A DNA stretch of 64,000 nucleotides from Simmondsia chinensis. Taxonomy: Eukaryota; Streptophyta; Magnoliopsida; Caryophyllales; Simmondsiaceae. Location of the stretch: assembly GCA_018398585.1 (NCBI GenBank), contig JAGTTD010000019.1:4005702-4069701 (forward strand). Direction: 5' to 3'. Made by a program: the position numbers and the translations under genes. The notes under the pieces are model-generated. The model was not told where the DNA came from, did not search any database, and saw only the letters and a program-made list of their open reading frames with translations. This document shows, in pieces, positions 1-10,762 of the stretch. The first letter of the stretch is position 1. Every line of letters starts with the position of its first letter.

Positions 1-33
1 ATGCTTTACTATTTCATAGCAATTAGATGTGAC

Positions 34-149
34 CTAACAATGGCATATATATTTTCATTGCAGGGAACCGAAGAAAATTAAAGGGACATAGCACAGAAGG
101 CAAACCCAACAACCACCTTTTTTGGAATCATGTTTCCTATCTTTTGTGA
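34..149 (+). other. Possible last exon of a truncated upstream gene
   Basis: A good plant 3' splice site is visible: a CTAAC branch-point-like motif at 34-38, a T-rich stretch, and TGCAG ending at 63. Two of the three frames after the AG stop within 30 bases. The third stays open to a TGA at 147-149, giving about 27 codons rich in K, N and H with no domain I recognise. The sequence then turns AT-rich and looks like a 3' UTR. The rest of the gene would lie left of the window. Transcript evidence is needed, because short acceptor-like motifs are common by chance. Confidence 0.25.
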
Positions 150-363
150 AATGAGCTTCATACTTAATACAGTGCGAATTTAATTTACATTTTCATTTCT
201 TTGAATTAAGAAATATATTTTGTCATCTTTTTGATTGAAAACTTTGACAATTACTACTATAAGAATTATGTAAATTGAACAAAATTATTGACAACTAATC
301 AAACAAAAGTTTATTTCAATGAAAAAAATATCGGCTATAAAATATTGTGACAAATAAATATCG

Positions 364-392
364 CCCGTGCATCGCACGGGAACAAACCTAGT
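364..392 (+). mobile_element. Helitron 3' terminus
   Basis: A perfect 7-bp stem (CCCGTGC / GCACGGG, loop ATC) at 364-380 is followed eight bases later by CTAGT (388-392). This is the canonical Helitron 3' end, a GC-rich hairpin followed by CTRRT. I could not find the TC-type 5' end, so the length is unknown. The following bases are a TA repeat that received the copia-1 insertion. The expected T directly after CTAGT is an A here. Confidence 0.7.
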
Positions 393-403
393 ATATATAT
401 ATA

Positions 404-635
404 TATTAGAGGATAATATCTTTCATTATAGGAAAGCTCATCTTGTATTAGAGGATAGTATCCTCCATCCTAGGCAATCTTATCTAGGGTTTGCATTATT
501 ACTGATTTGCCCTTAGTTCTCATGTAAACTAGAAGGGCACCTTTGTCTTTATGTTTTTGTCTCCAGCTCTATAAATAGAGCATGTAATTCTCTTTGTCAA
601 CCATTCAATTTAATTGAGTCATAGCCTCACTTTCA
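404..635 (+). repeat. copia-1 5' LTR
   Basis: 232 bp, from TATTAGAGG to CTTTCA. It contains a TATA-like TATAAATAG at about 571-579. The start is TA rather than the usual TG, in both LTR copies. Confidence 0.93.
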
Positions 636-637
636 CT

Positions 638-649
638 TGGTATCAGAGC
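638..649 (+). other. copia-1 primer binding site
   Basis: TGGTATCAGAGC, complementary to the 3' end of plant initiator tRNA-Met, starts two bases after the LTR. Confidence 0.93.
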
Positions 650-785
650 CTCCAAAGGAGACTCTCTTCTCTTCTCTTCTTTTTTTTTAAATTCATGTTT
701 TTCGCTTGAATTATTAGTATCTTGATTGGTTATTATTTTCTTTCTGAATTAATTCTACCTTCTCTTTTCTTTTCGTTGTTTTGCT

Positions 786-1880
786 ATGGCATCTGACCCT
801 AATTCTTCCCCCTCCCCCACGGCACCTCAAAGGGTTGCCGCCACTCCCCTGGTGACCGAGACCGGCTCGCCTCATGCCGGTTCCTTGGTCAACCACCGGG
901 ATGTGACATCTTTTGTGGCTATGACCGATTTTACCCATATCGGATCTATAACCTCAAGTCTATTCCTCAATGGACAAACGAATGCCGGAGCCGCCATCCC
1001 CGGTACTTCGTTGGCATCCACGAGACCACAATTTTCTCATTTTTTTGGCTCGGGCATCCCCCCTCTCCCCTCACCGCCGATGGCCGGTGCCGCCATGCCC
1101 ATTGGTGGTCACCGGTCTTCTATTGGTCACACCTCCCTCCCATATAACTCTCTCGCCCTTCCCTCCCTCGGCTTCCCCACTGGTGGTGCCACCAACACCA
1201 CCCTTGCTGGTGGTCTGATTTCTGACGCCCCATACAGCCACCAGGTACCAAGTGGTGCGCCGGTCCAGCCCCAAGGCTGCAGCGGCGTCACCCCAAACCC
1301 CCCATTTAACTCCAACCCTAATTTAAATAACACAACTACAACTCCCCTCTTACTCCCTTTATCTAGTATCTCTAATATAATCACCACAAAATTAGAACAC
1401 GCTAATGATTATACAACTTGGCGAGAACAATTTCAAATGCTATTAATCTCCCATCAACTTATGGGCTACATAGACGGTACTTTTTCGTGTCCCCCAAGCC
1501 ATATAACAACCAACAATGGCTCTTCCTTCCCCAACCCTGAATATATAAACTGGGTCCGCACTGATCAAAGCCTCCGCTCTTGCATTTCCGCTACCCTATC
1601 TCGCTCCCTCCTAAACGATATTGTCCGTGAACCCACATCAAAAGCTATGTGGGATGCCCTTGTCAAAAGATTTCGAGATCATTCGCTGGCTAAGGAATTT
1701 GATCTGAGATCCCAACTTATAAATCTCAAAAAGGATGGAAAAACTATGCAAAACTATCTCTCTGAGTTAAAGTCGATCGCCGATGACTTAGCTGCCATAA
1801 ACTCACCAATAACCAATCGAGAACTAGTTCATTATGCCCTATATGGACTTCCAATCGAATACGCTGCTTTCGCTATCTAA
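786..1880 (+). pseudogene. gag: copia-1 gag, frameshifted
   Basis: The reading frame starts at ATG 786, about 140 bases after the primer site. It encodes a long S/P/T/G-rich N-terminus and then a copia Gag (UBN2-type) core from about residue 198 (KLEHANDYTTWREQF, MWDALVKRF, YLSELKSIADDLAAI). The frame ends at a TAA at 1878-1880, in the middle of the conserved region. The Gag text resumes in another frame from about 1871 (TRNTSPTPSFEKLKTDLLNEE). An indel near 1870 therefore breaks the gene. Gag would form the cytoplasmic virus-like particle that packages element RNA. Confidence 0.9.
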
Positions 1881-4800
1881 CTCGCAACACCTCACCAACC
1901 CCTTCTTTTGAAAAATTAAAAACTGATCTTCTCAATGAGGAAAGCGCCCAGATTCGCTATCAGGGTCACCCATCCTCCGATCAACAACATGCTTTGGTTG
2001 CTTCAAATACAGGTTCTCAAGGATCTAACCCCAACTCAGGTCGTGGGGGACATGGTAAGGGTAAAGGACGCAACACAAGTCGCCGTGGCAATCGAGGGGG
2101 CCATAACGGGGGACACCAACAACAACATCAACATCAATCAGGACCTCATGCCCCGCAACCCCAACCACACCACTCTCGGCCAACTGGTAATGCTCCACCC
2201 AACCCCAACGGCATTCTCGGGCCTAGACCTAAAATCTGTCAGATCTGCAATCAAATTGGTCATAATGCTGTCTCATGCCCACAGCGGCTCGACTTTTCCT
2301 CCTATCCCGATCAGTCTCACTCTTTTGCTGCCATGTCCGTCCAAGACTCACAAGACTACAGTTGGTACCCCGACTCCGGTGCCACTAACCACATGACACC
2401 CAACTCAGGTATGCTTCGCTCTCTTCTTCCCTATCATGGCCAAAAACGAGTTTTAGTTGGGGATGGAGCTCTCCTCCCTATCACTCATATGGGTTCTACA
2501 ACTTTAAAGACTAACAAACGACAACTTCACCTTAACAATGTAATGTTAGTACCCCAACTAACTCACAACCTCCTGTCTGTAAAACGACTTTGTCATGATA
2601 ACCTATGCACGGTTGAATTTGACTCTGATTTTTTCTGTGTCAAGGACAAGGCTACGGGGATACCTCTGCTTCGAGTTCGCAGTAATGGGCTACTTTACAG
2701 CTTCTCGCCTCACTCACTTGGACTTATGGCACAAACCTTAATAGGAGATCTTTGGCACCGGCGCTTAGGACATCTAGGACGCCCCATGTTAGATGTACTT
2801 TGCTCTCACAAACTTATACCTAGTTCACGTTTTACTGCTTTTTGTCAAGATTGTAGTTTGGGCAAGTCTCATCGACTACCCTTTCAACGTGTTTTGCATT
2901 TTGTTTCTACACCTTTGCATTTAATTCATTCAGATGTATGGCAATCGCCTATATCATCAAATTCATGCTATAAGTACTATGTTAACTTCATTGATGACTA
3001 TACTCGGTTTACATGGCTCTACCCTATGAAACAAAAATCGGAAGTCTTTGAAATCTTTGAAAATTTTAAAATCTTTGTTGAAAACCAATTTTCCACAAAA
3101 ATAAAAATTTTTCAAAGTGATGGTGGCCGTGAATTTGACCATCGTTGCATGCAGGCCCTGTGCCGTCAACACGGCATCCATTTTCGTCTTTGATGTCCTG
3201 ATACCCCACAACAAAATGGGGTGGCGGAACGAAAGCATCAGCACCGTATTGAAATGGCACGCACACTTCTTATTCAGTCTCGCCTTCCTTATACTTTTTG
3301 GGATGATGCTGCTTGTACCGCATGTTTTATTATAAATCGCCTTCCTACACCTGTACTCAAGAACTTGTCCCCTTTTGAAAAACTTTTTCAACGCATCCTG
3401 GACTACTCTAATTTTCGCGTTTTTGGGTGTGCATGCTATCCTAACCTCACACCCCATGCCCCTCACAAATTAGCACCACGGTCCAAACCTTGCATCTTTT
3501 TAGGCTACGCCTCACGTTACAAGGGCTATCGCTGCCTTGACCCTCAAACCGGTAAAATTCATATAAATTGACATGTTCCATTCAACGAAACTCATTTCCC
3601 ATACCCTGAATTGGCCAACCCGTCTTGCACCCCAGACCCAGGTAGTACAGCCCGTATCGTTGACCTGCCTTTCCCCCTTATAGTCACCAGTAGCTTGGGT
3701 TCTCCACACCTAAGCATACAACATGTGCCACCAGCAACTCCAAGGACTACGACTCCCCACGACAGCCCAAGTCAGCCCACACCAGGTCATGACAGCCCTC
3801 GTCTTGACCCTGCTGGCGTGGGCCACGAGGCTACTGATCAGCTTACGGCCCCTCCCATTGCACCGCCAAGTCCTCCCCTAGTCCATACCCATCCCGTACT
3901 AGACAACGAGTTGCCCCCTACCTCACCCAACCCTACCCCGACCACCCAACCCCACCATGCAGCAGCACCCATCCCCATCAAGCCCTTCGACCTGCACAGC
4001 ACAACAACCCAACCGAACCAGGACCCAACCGAACAGCACAACAACCCCAGTGTCCATCCAATACGAACTCGACTCAAGGACGGTATTCGAAAACCGAGGT
4101 ATCCCCTCTCCCTTTCCTCAATAACAGTCATACAGGAACCTAAGTGCTACTCTCAAGTGATTAAAAATCCCAAATGGCAAGAGGCCATGGCGGACGAATT
4201 CAATGCTTTAATACTCAATAACACTTGGGAACTTGTTCCTCCCAACCCCAAACTCAACGTTGTAGGTAGCACTTGGAAATATCGAGTTAAATATAAAGCG
4301 GATGGCTCTGTTGATCGCTTTAAAGCTCGCCTTGTTGCTCAAGGTTTTCACCAACGTGAAGGCATTGACTTCAAGGAGACCTTTAGCCCAGTGGTCAAAC
4401 CATCCACTATACGATTTATTCTCACCCTCGCTATCACACACAAGTGGCAAATCAAACAACTTGATGTTAAAAATGCTTTTCTACATGGCCATCTTACGGA
4501 AGAAGTCTACATGAAGCAACCTAAGGGTTTCATCCACCCTAAATTTTCCAACCATATCTGTCGCCTTAAAAAGGCACTATATGGTCTAAAACAAGCTCCT
4601 CGGGCTTGGTTTCATCGCTTCAGCACCTTTCTCTATAGCCTAGGTTTTACCTGTTGTCGAGCTGACCCGTCCCTCTTTCTCTTTTACAAAACTAATGACA
4701 TCATTTGCCTTCTTCTTTACGCTGATGATATCATCCTCACTGGATCCAATCCCTCCTCCCTTGATGCCCTTATCCATGCCCTCTCGACCCAATTTGCCAT

Positions 4801-5671
4801 GAAGGATCTTGGTCCACTCCATTATTTCTTAGGAATTGAGGCTCACCGTACAAAATCCGGCATGTTTCCATCCCAACATCGATACACCATCGACCTTCTC
4901 CACAAACACAACATGCAAGATGCCAAACCAATCAAAACCCCTCTACCAGCTCGTGTTCATCTGTCCTTGACTGAGGGTGACGCATTACCTGATCCTACGG
5001 AGTACCGCAGTGCGGTTAGGGCACTGCAATATCTCACCATGGCTCGTCCCGATATATGTTATGCCGTTAACCTTGTATCTCAGTTTATGCATGCTCCCAG
5101 GTCTAGTCACTGGCAGGCTGTGAAGCGGATCCTCCGATACCTCAAAAGCACCCCAGACCATGGACTTACTATCCTTCCAGGCACCTATACCTCTGTTGTT
5201 GCCTATGCTGATGCTGATTGGGGAGGTTCCCCTGATACCCATCGCTCCACCACAGGCTATGCTCTCTTTCTCGGTTCTACTCTCATCTCTTGGCGAGCCA
5301 AGAAACAAGCCACAGTTTCTAAATCCTCCAATGAGTCCGAGTATAGGGCCGTTGCCCAAGCTGCTGCAGAGGCTGATTGGATACGCTACCTCATGCGTGA
5401 CATTGGTCTTTGGCATTCTGGACCAATCATCATCTACTGTGACAATGTCTCTGCATCATACATTGCCGCCAACCCAGTCTCCAATGACCGTACCAAACAT
5501 GTAGATGTTGACTTCCACTACGTTCGGGAAAAGGTTCTCAAGGGTGATCTTCAAGTTCGCTACACTCCCACTACTCAACAGATAGCTGATATCTTCACCA
5601 AAAGCCTTGGGGCTACCTTATTTCAATATCACAAGAATAATCTTCATGTTGCTGCTCCTCCTTTAGATTGA
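1871..5671 (+). pseudogene. pol: copia-1 gag C-terminus and pol, with two nonsense codons
   Basis: One frame carries, in order: a Gag zinc knuckle (CQICNQIGHNAVSC, about 2238-2280); aspartic protease (PDSGATNHMTP); the GAG-pre-integrase motif (LWHRRLGHLGRP); integrase core (HSDVW, FIDDYTRF, SDGGREFD, QQNGVAERKH); RT (LDVKNAFLHG, YADDIILTGS); and RNase H (YADADWGG, ESEYRA, YCDN, RTKHVDVDFHY). TGA codons interrupt it at 3191-3193 in integrase and at 3569-3571 between integrase and RT. The second could be a C-to-T change of an arginine codon. The RT and RNase H block (3611-5671) is open throughout with its catalytic residues present. The TGA stop at 5669-5671 lies in the polypurine tract, a compact arrangement usual in copia. 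Confidence 0.93.
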
Positions 5672-5678
5672 GGGGGCC

Positions 5679-5910
5679 TATTAGAGGATAATATCCTTCA
5701 TTATAGGAAAGCTCATCTTGTATTAGAGGATAGTATCCTCCATCCTAGGCAATCTTATGTAGGGTTTGCATTATTACTGATTTGCCTTTAGTTCTCATGT
5801 AAACTAGAAGGGCACCTTTGTCTTTATGTTTTTGTCTCCAGCTCTATAAATAGAGCATGTAATTCTCTTTGTCAACCATTCAATTCAATTGAGTCATAGC
5901 CTCACTTTCA
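5679..5910 (+). repeat. copia-1 3' LTR with preceding polypurine tract
   Basis: 232 bp, same length as the 5' LTR with about four substitutions. The polypurine tract TTGAGGGGG lies just before it (about 5669-5677). A TA repeat follows. Confidence 0.93.
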
Positions 5911-6647
5911 TATATATATATATATATATCCAAGAAGGGGGAGTGTTGTAAGCCATCAAAAAGCGACATGTTCTTGATAATGAATTTACAGTCAATTTGT
6001 TTTTCGTATAATTATAGAGGTGTGGCTGACTACACGTTAAAAAAAAAGGTAGTTAAGTGAAAAATAATAAATTTTTTTTAATATAGTAAGAGGAGAAACT
6101 CCTCAGAAGAACATAGAGAAAGTCTCTATAATAAATAACGAAGCAAAGAAAGAAAGAGAATGACATCACAAGAAGAAAATACATAAGCTAGAAGCGCAGC
6201 ATGGATAAAACTAAGCAATGCTCCTCCAGATTTACCCAAGGTCCGGAACTAAAGTTGTTGCTATATAAAGAATCTGAGCAAGAAGATCTGGATTCAATCT
6301 ATCAAGATGGTAGCTGTCTTGTGGTATATGAAAATAACACTGGGAATTTGAGCGACATGAGTATAGATGGTCTCTTATATTGCAATATGAATTTATTAAG
6401 ATGGTATTTTATAAAAAATATTAAATAGATTAAATTTTTCATATTGTAATAAGAAAAGTAGACCGTAGTAAGTAGTAAAATAACAAATTTGGTATTTATG
6501 TTACGAAATTAAATTATTTTAAATTTAAAATTACTTGCATATTTTTTAAAACTAAATGTGCTTTTTTCTTTAATTTTTGAATTGAAACTCATTTCAAAAT
6601 TATATTTTCCTACTTTTTAAGATTTGCTTTGCTTTTGAAAATATGTA
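5911..6647. other. AT-rich spacer with (TA)n and a PPT-like motif
   Basis: A (TA)n run at 5911-5929 is followed by AAGAAGGGGGAG and TGTTGTAAG. This looks like a polypurine tract running into an LTR start of some other element (about 5933-5950). No partner LTR was found. The 75-codon ORF at 6201-6428 has no features I recognise and is probably chance. Nothing else is seen. Confidence 0.4.
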
Positions 6648-6649
6648 TA

Positions 6650-6775
6650 CAGTTAAACCTCTATAAATTAATACTCTTGGAACCATAAAAAATTATTAAT
6701 TAATCAAAATTTTATTTACCGCACTGGTCCCAAGTCGGGACCTGCTAGAAATATTATTTAAGAGAGATTATACTG
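6650..6775. mobile_element. Emigrant-like MITE (pogo/Tc1-mariner type)
   Basis: A 126-bp element has imperfect terminal inverted repeats, CAGTTAAACCTCTATAAAT on the left and its counterpart ending in TATACTG on the right (about 18 of 24 positions pair). It is flanked by TA on both sides (6648-6649 and 6776-6777), the target of this superfamily. The terminus matches the Emigrant family described in Arabidopsis. It is non-coding and mobilised in trans. Confidence 0.85.
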
Positions 6776-6777
6776 TA

Positions 6778-7100
6778 TTTGGCAAAGCTTTTTATTTAAA
6801 ATTATATTTATTTATTTCTTTCTTTAGTTAAAACTAACTGTATTTTAAAGAGTCATGTGTATATGGAGGAATTTTTCTTATTAAATCTATATATGGTTTT
6901 TGTTTATAATGGAAGAATAGTTTTATTCCGACTCTAATTTACAGCAAAACAAACGTATTGCGAATTTGTATCTAATTTAATGTATTTAGAATACCTATCC
7001 TTCAAAGGTTTATCAACACTAATAAGTAATACAAAAAGTTCTGCAATATGAACTAACAGATTGCTGCTTTTACTTGAAAATTGCCTGATAAATCGAAATT
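6778..7100. other. AT-rich spacer
   Basis: I see no gene, terminal repeat or RNA motif here. Confidence 0.5.
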
Positions 7101-7119
7101 AAGATTCATGTATGTATAT

Positions 7120-7823
7120 AAGAAAGCGATGGGGGTAAAACCCTCCACTAAGCATGAGAGCATGAGCCACCTAAATGATGACACGCAACAAAATGGACTA
7201 CCCTATTACAAGATTAGGGAACCCAATGAAATTGGACTACATCGAACCTACTAGAAGGACTAATAAGGTAATGTCCTCAATCACAGCACTACATTTTGAC
7301 ATAGGGGAAGAAACACAAGTAATAAAATTAATAGCAAGTTGACTGTCAGACTCAGCAATAACTCTTTTCCACCCAAGAGACGCCGCCAGTGAAATAGCCG
7401 TGCGTATGGCAAGAGACTAGGCAACAAGCAAAGAAGAAGCCGGTGCATCACCACACCATCCTCCAATAATGGAACCTTCGCAAGAGCGTGCAACAACCGC
7501 CAAGGCTGAGGAAGGAGGAGAAGCGTATGCCACATCTGTATTAATCTTGATCCAGCTTAGGTAGGAGGTTCCTAGCTTGTAAGATTGGCACGAGAGGGCA
7601 GGAGATCATTTCTTGCCTAGTCTGATGGCACCGAAGGGACCGGAGGGCAAGCAAAGGCTTCCGCGGCATGAAGGTTAGCTCTTGACACCACTTGGATCGG
7701 ATTGGGGCACTTCTCTTTGAAAATAAGCTCACACCTTGCCTTCCAAATTTTCCAACAAAGAAAAGACGCAGTAAAAATATCATCATTGGGGCCTCTTTGT
7801 GTTCAAAAAAAACAAAAACAAAA
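7120..7823 (+). mobile_element. L1-derived retroposon with inverted body
   Basis: An exact 19-bp target duplication (AAGATTCATGTATGTATAT at 7101-7119 and 7824-7842) brackets 704 bp. The right end is an A-rich tail (about 7805-7823), so the insertion was primed as a + strand retroposon. The L1 coding remnant inside reads on the - strand, opposite to the tail. This is the signature of L1 5' inversion (twin priming), here with almost all of the insert inverted. Reverse transcription of an antisense RNA is the alternative. Confidence 0.8.
7140..7795 (-). pseudogene. L1 LINE ORF2 C-terminus (RNase H-like), broken
   Basis: On the - strand one reads DDIFTASFLCWKIWKARCEL, the linker typical of plant L1 ORF2, and then an RNase H-like domain (RVT_3): NTDVAYASPPSSALAVVARS, GSIIGGWCG, SLAIRTAISLAASLGWKRV and ESDSQLAI. 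It ends with an SCNRVVH segment common at the C-terminus of this domain. Stop codons and a frame change interrupt it. In plant L1 elements this domain degrades the RNA strand during target-primed reverse transcription. Confidence 0.8.
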
Positions 7824-7842
7824 AAGATTCATGTATGTATAT

Positions 7843-8712
7843 CACCTCTCATTATATAAGGATTGACCCTCTTTAAGGATGCTTGTTTCACTGTAATGTT
7901 TCATGATCAACAGATTGTATGCTTATCCATTCATCGTATGCAGTCTATATAGTGCAATCATGACAGATCTGACTTAATAGGATAGGGGCAATCGTCCCAT
8001 TTGATTGTAATAACAATTTTCACTTCTTGTCTTTGGGCCACTTTTTTGATATTTTAAGAGTGTTTGGTATTGAAAAAGAACTATTTTTATACGAAAACAT
8101 AACATATTTTTTTAACTTTTAAAGCATAAGTAAAGAAAAGGCTAAAATTATTGATTATTTTAGTTCATGATTTTCACTTATAGTTAGGTGGTATCGATTA
8201 GATCATAAGACCATACCATCATATCATCTGAGCATAATAACCTTATTTTATATTATAAAATCCTATAAAATTAAAATTATATTAAAAGTGGGACTGATTA
8301 ACAAATATGAGACAGTACTATCATAAAATTCAATAATACCGGAGTTTAATAATTAGGGTAATAATAAGGGTTATGTATCTATTAATAAAATAAAAATAAA
8401 TTACCAGATTTAGAGGCTCTCGCTCTTGTCTCAAGGATTGGGATCATGAAAGAACATGAAGAGAATCTAGAGACCTTCATTTTTTAAATATAATAATAAT
8501 ATAAAAATAGTAAAATAATAAAAATAAAAAATAAAAAAAAACAAGATCTAGCAAAAGAACAACGCAGAGCCCAAGGCCCGCACATAGCCACATGCGTCTC
8601 ACCACCACATCGCGCTGCTTCTTGTCCAAGGGGTCCTCATTTACTCATTCAAATCATCACCTTTTTTCCCGATAATTTAAATACAAGTTCAAGAAAGTAC
8701 GATTGTGTGGGG
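7843..8712. other. AT-rich spacer
   Basis: No gene recognised. A purine-rich, A-rich patch lies at 8480-8550. There are no convincing terminal repeats. Confidence 0.45.
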
Positions 8713-9344
8713 TGTTAGAGAATAAAACTATTCCTAGCTTCTGCCTATCAGGTTAAACTTTGGAGAAAGTTAGTTCCTTAACATGATATCAGAGTTAGGT
8801 TGACCAAGAGGTCACGGGTTCGAATCTCTACAGCCCCACTTTCAATATTAAAATAATTTAAGTACAAAGTATGAGGTAGGCTTGTGCACTATCAATGCTT
8901 CAAGCCCAATTGGTATTTGAGTGAGGGGGCGTGTTACAATATAAAACTATTTCTGGGTTTCTACCCATTAGCTTGAGCTTTGTACTTGCTTCATGAGCTG
9001 CTACTTGCCTGCGTATCTTTATCATTATCTTTATCTCTATCCTTATCTCTATCTTATCTTTGATTTTTGCTTGATGTGGCTTGCTTTGAGTTTGTTGTTT
9101 TGCTCGCCGTGTGTTTTGCCCTACTCATGCTTTGATACTCTCCTGCTGTCAGGTCACATGCTCTATGCGGCGGACCTGCTTCTCAGGTTGGGGGTCCTCG
9201 AAAACAGCCTCTTTTCAGGGTATTCCCCTGAATGGGGAAGGCTGCGTACATCTACCCCCCAGACCCTGCTTAGGCGGGAGCCCTTGGAGGCACTGAGTTT
9301 GTTGTTGCTGTAGCTTGAGTTTTGTGAAAGTTGGTTCCTTGACA
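8713..9344 (+). mobile_element. TRIM-like miniature LTR retroelement, with nested LINE tail
   Basis: The 5' LTR is 71 bp (8713-8783, TGTTAGAG to TTAACA). It is followed at once by a tRNA-Met primer site with one change (TGATATCAGAG, 8784-8794), 148 bp of internal sequence, a polypurine tract (GTGAGGGGGCG) and a 3' LTR from 8932. That LTR is split by a retroposon at 8984-9310. Its two pieces (52 + 19 bp) again make 71 bp. Flanking pentamers are TGGGG and TAGGG, a near match. The internal region holds a tRNA T-arm-like stretch (GGTCACGGGTTCGAATC). It has no coding capacity. Confidence 0.8.
8984..9310 (+). mobile_element. RTE-type LINE 3' end, 5'-truncated, nested in TRIM
   Basis: This 327-bp insertion has a 15-bp target duplication with one mismatch (8969-8983, 9311-9325). 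The first about 195 bp is LINE 3' UTR. From about 9183 (CAGGTTGGGGGTCC) begins the shared tail, ending in TTTGTTGTTGCTG. No 5S-like head is present. The same 3' UTR plus tail recurs at 20124-20445, 59352-60779 and 60101-60504. Confidence 0.82.
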
Positions 9345-10570
9345 TAGGGCAGGGACCGAAGAGCAAAAAAAAAAATTAAATAAATAAAATAAAATCGAGA
9401 ACACTAAAGTCAGTAGGCTGGCCACAGTTAGGACATCAAAATAAACGAACATCTTGACAAGGGCAAGCCTGACATTAAAGACATTAAAATCATCACTAAT
9501 TAATAATAAATTATTTTTCATTTTAATCATTTTATCTAAATTTTTAACACTAAAATGCATGATAAGCAGCTCCTTTTTCTCTAATTCGAATATAATTTCT
9601 TGATCAATAATTCGAGTATCATTTATACGGCGTAATTTTATACAACACTTGACAAAATTATGAGATGAGACAATATTTTATACAACTCTTTTTGTCATTC
9701 TGATACTAGCTTTGGTCGTTTTAAAGTGTCGTTTGCTTTGTCTTTTGGTTTTGGTGTGTTTGGGGTTGGCCTTTTGTTAGGGGGTTCGACTTCGGACATT
9801 AGTTCAAATGTCTCGGTGTTACTTATTTCGACTTGTATTCTATTTATCGAAAAAAAATCCTATGCCATACATAACTCAAAATATACGAAATTATATTTTA
9901 ACTATTCGTTCATAAATAGAAAAAATATTATAGTTATTTGAAAGATAAATTTTATATAAAAAAATCCTAAAAGGAAAGACCAAACCGTCACAGTTAATTT
10001 AATGATAATTCAGTGGCTTAAACCATAATCTATGGCCCAGTTGACACTTGTGTTGGAACTTGATCTATATCTTGTATGCAAAGTCAAATGAAACATCATA
10101 TATTATAACAACTATGTCTAATTTCAATACATCGTCTTATTCCAACCGAAAACTTACATAATTCTTGAAAATTTCATCCCCTTTTTACTGATGGAAATAA
10201 AAATTTCAACGCGTCGTTACATAAAATTGATGCAGACAAAGATACAGGCAACGAACAAAGTTGTGACTTGGCGAGTCAAGGAACCTGGTGAGTGCCAGAA
10301 AGAGAGCGTCACTTCCAAAAGCGTTGAGTATTTTTGAAACAAAGTAATTTTGCCTCGGACAATACCGTGTGTCGACATATAGGGTGATATATGCTGACAC
10401 ACAGATTCTAGTAAGGTTTAATGAATGGTGTGTGTTAATACACAACTTATAGAAAGCAGCAATGCCAAGATGAATGGATTGTTTATCGATACATAGGACA
10501 ATTTTGTCCATTATTTGGCATGTATTTTTTGTCATTTGGAAATCTATAAATAATTCTCATTCATTCTCAA
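9345..10570. other. AT-rich spacer
   Basis: An A-rich run lies at 9365-9395. The ORFs here are short and unconvincing. I recognise no element. Confidence 0.45.
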
Positions 10571-10762
10571 TATCAGAGCCGGACATACCCTCAAGCCACT
10601 AAGCAACTACTTGGGGCCTCCGAGTTTTAGGGGCCCAAAATTTTAGAGGTTGTAGTTTTTTATGTTAATATTAATAGGTTTTAAGATAAATGTTATTATC
10701 TTTGAAGGGTGTCATTTAAAAATTTTGCTTGGTCCCCAGAAAATGTAGGGATCGACCCTACT
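10571..10762. mobile_element. hAT-like non-autonomous element, copy 1 (GGGGCCC family)
   Basis: Starts near CAGAGCCGGACATACCC and ends near TAGGGATCGACCCTA, imperfect inverted termini related to AGGGCCGGCTCTG. The interior has the motif TTTTAGGGGCCC, then a T-rich stretch and GGTCCCCAGAAAATGT. It aligns throughout with 23226-23436, which confirms a repeat family. The superfamily call is from memory of similar plant repeats, and no clean 8-bp duplication was found. Confidence 0.5.

Larger units (their letters stand above)
404..5910 (+). mobile_element. Ty1/copia LTR retrotransposon, copia-1 (complete, inactivated)
   Basis: A 5.5-kb element has two 232-bp LTRs, a tRNA-Met primer site just inside the 5' LTR, gag and pol in copia order (protease, integrase, RT, RNase H), and a purine tract before the 3' LTR. 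The LTRs differ at about 4 of 232 positions, so the insertion is fairly recent. It landed in a TA repeat, which blurs the target duplication. The coding region has one frameshift and two in-frame TGA codons, so it cannot make its own polyprotein. The gag and RT text looks like the Ale/Retrofit group, an inference from memory. Confidence 0.96.

Noticed and set aside
786..5671. Active retrotransposon in copia-1
   Set aside because: A gag frameshift near 1870 and TGA codons at 3191 and 3569 break the polyprotein.
5931..5960. Second LTR element starting after copia-1
   Set aside because: A purine tract followed by TGTTGTAAG looks like a PPT-LTR boundary, but no matching second LTR is in the window, so it is noted only in the spacer entry.
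6201..6428. 75-codon ORF as a host gene
   Set aside because: No domain, no promoter or splice signals, in AT-rich spacer next to retroelements.
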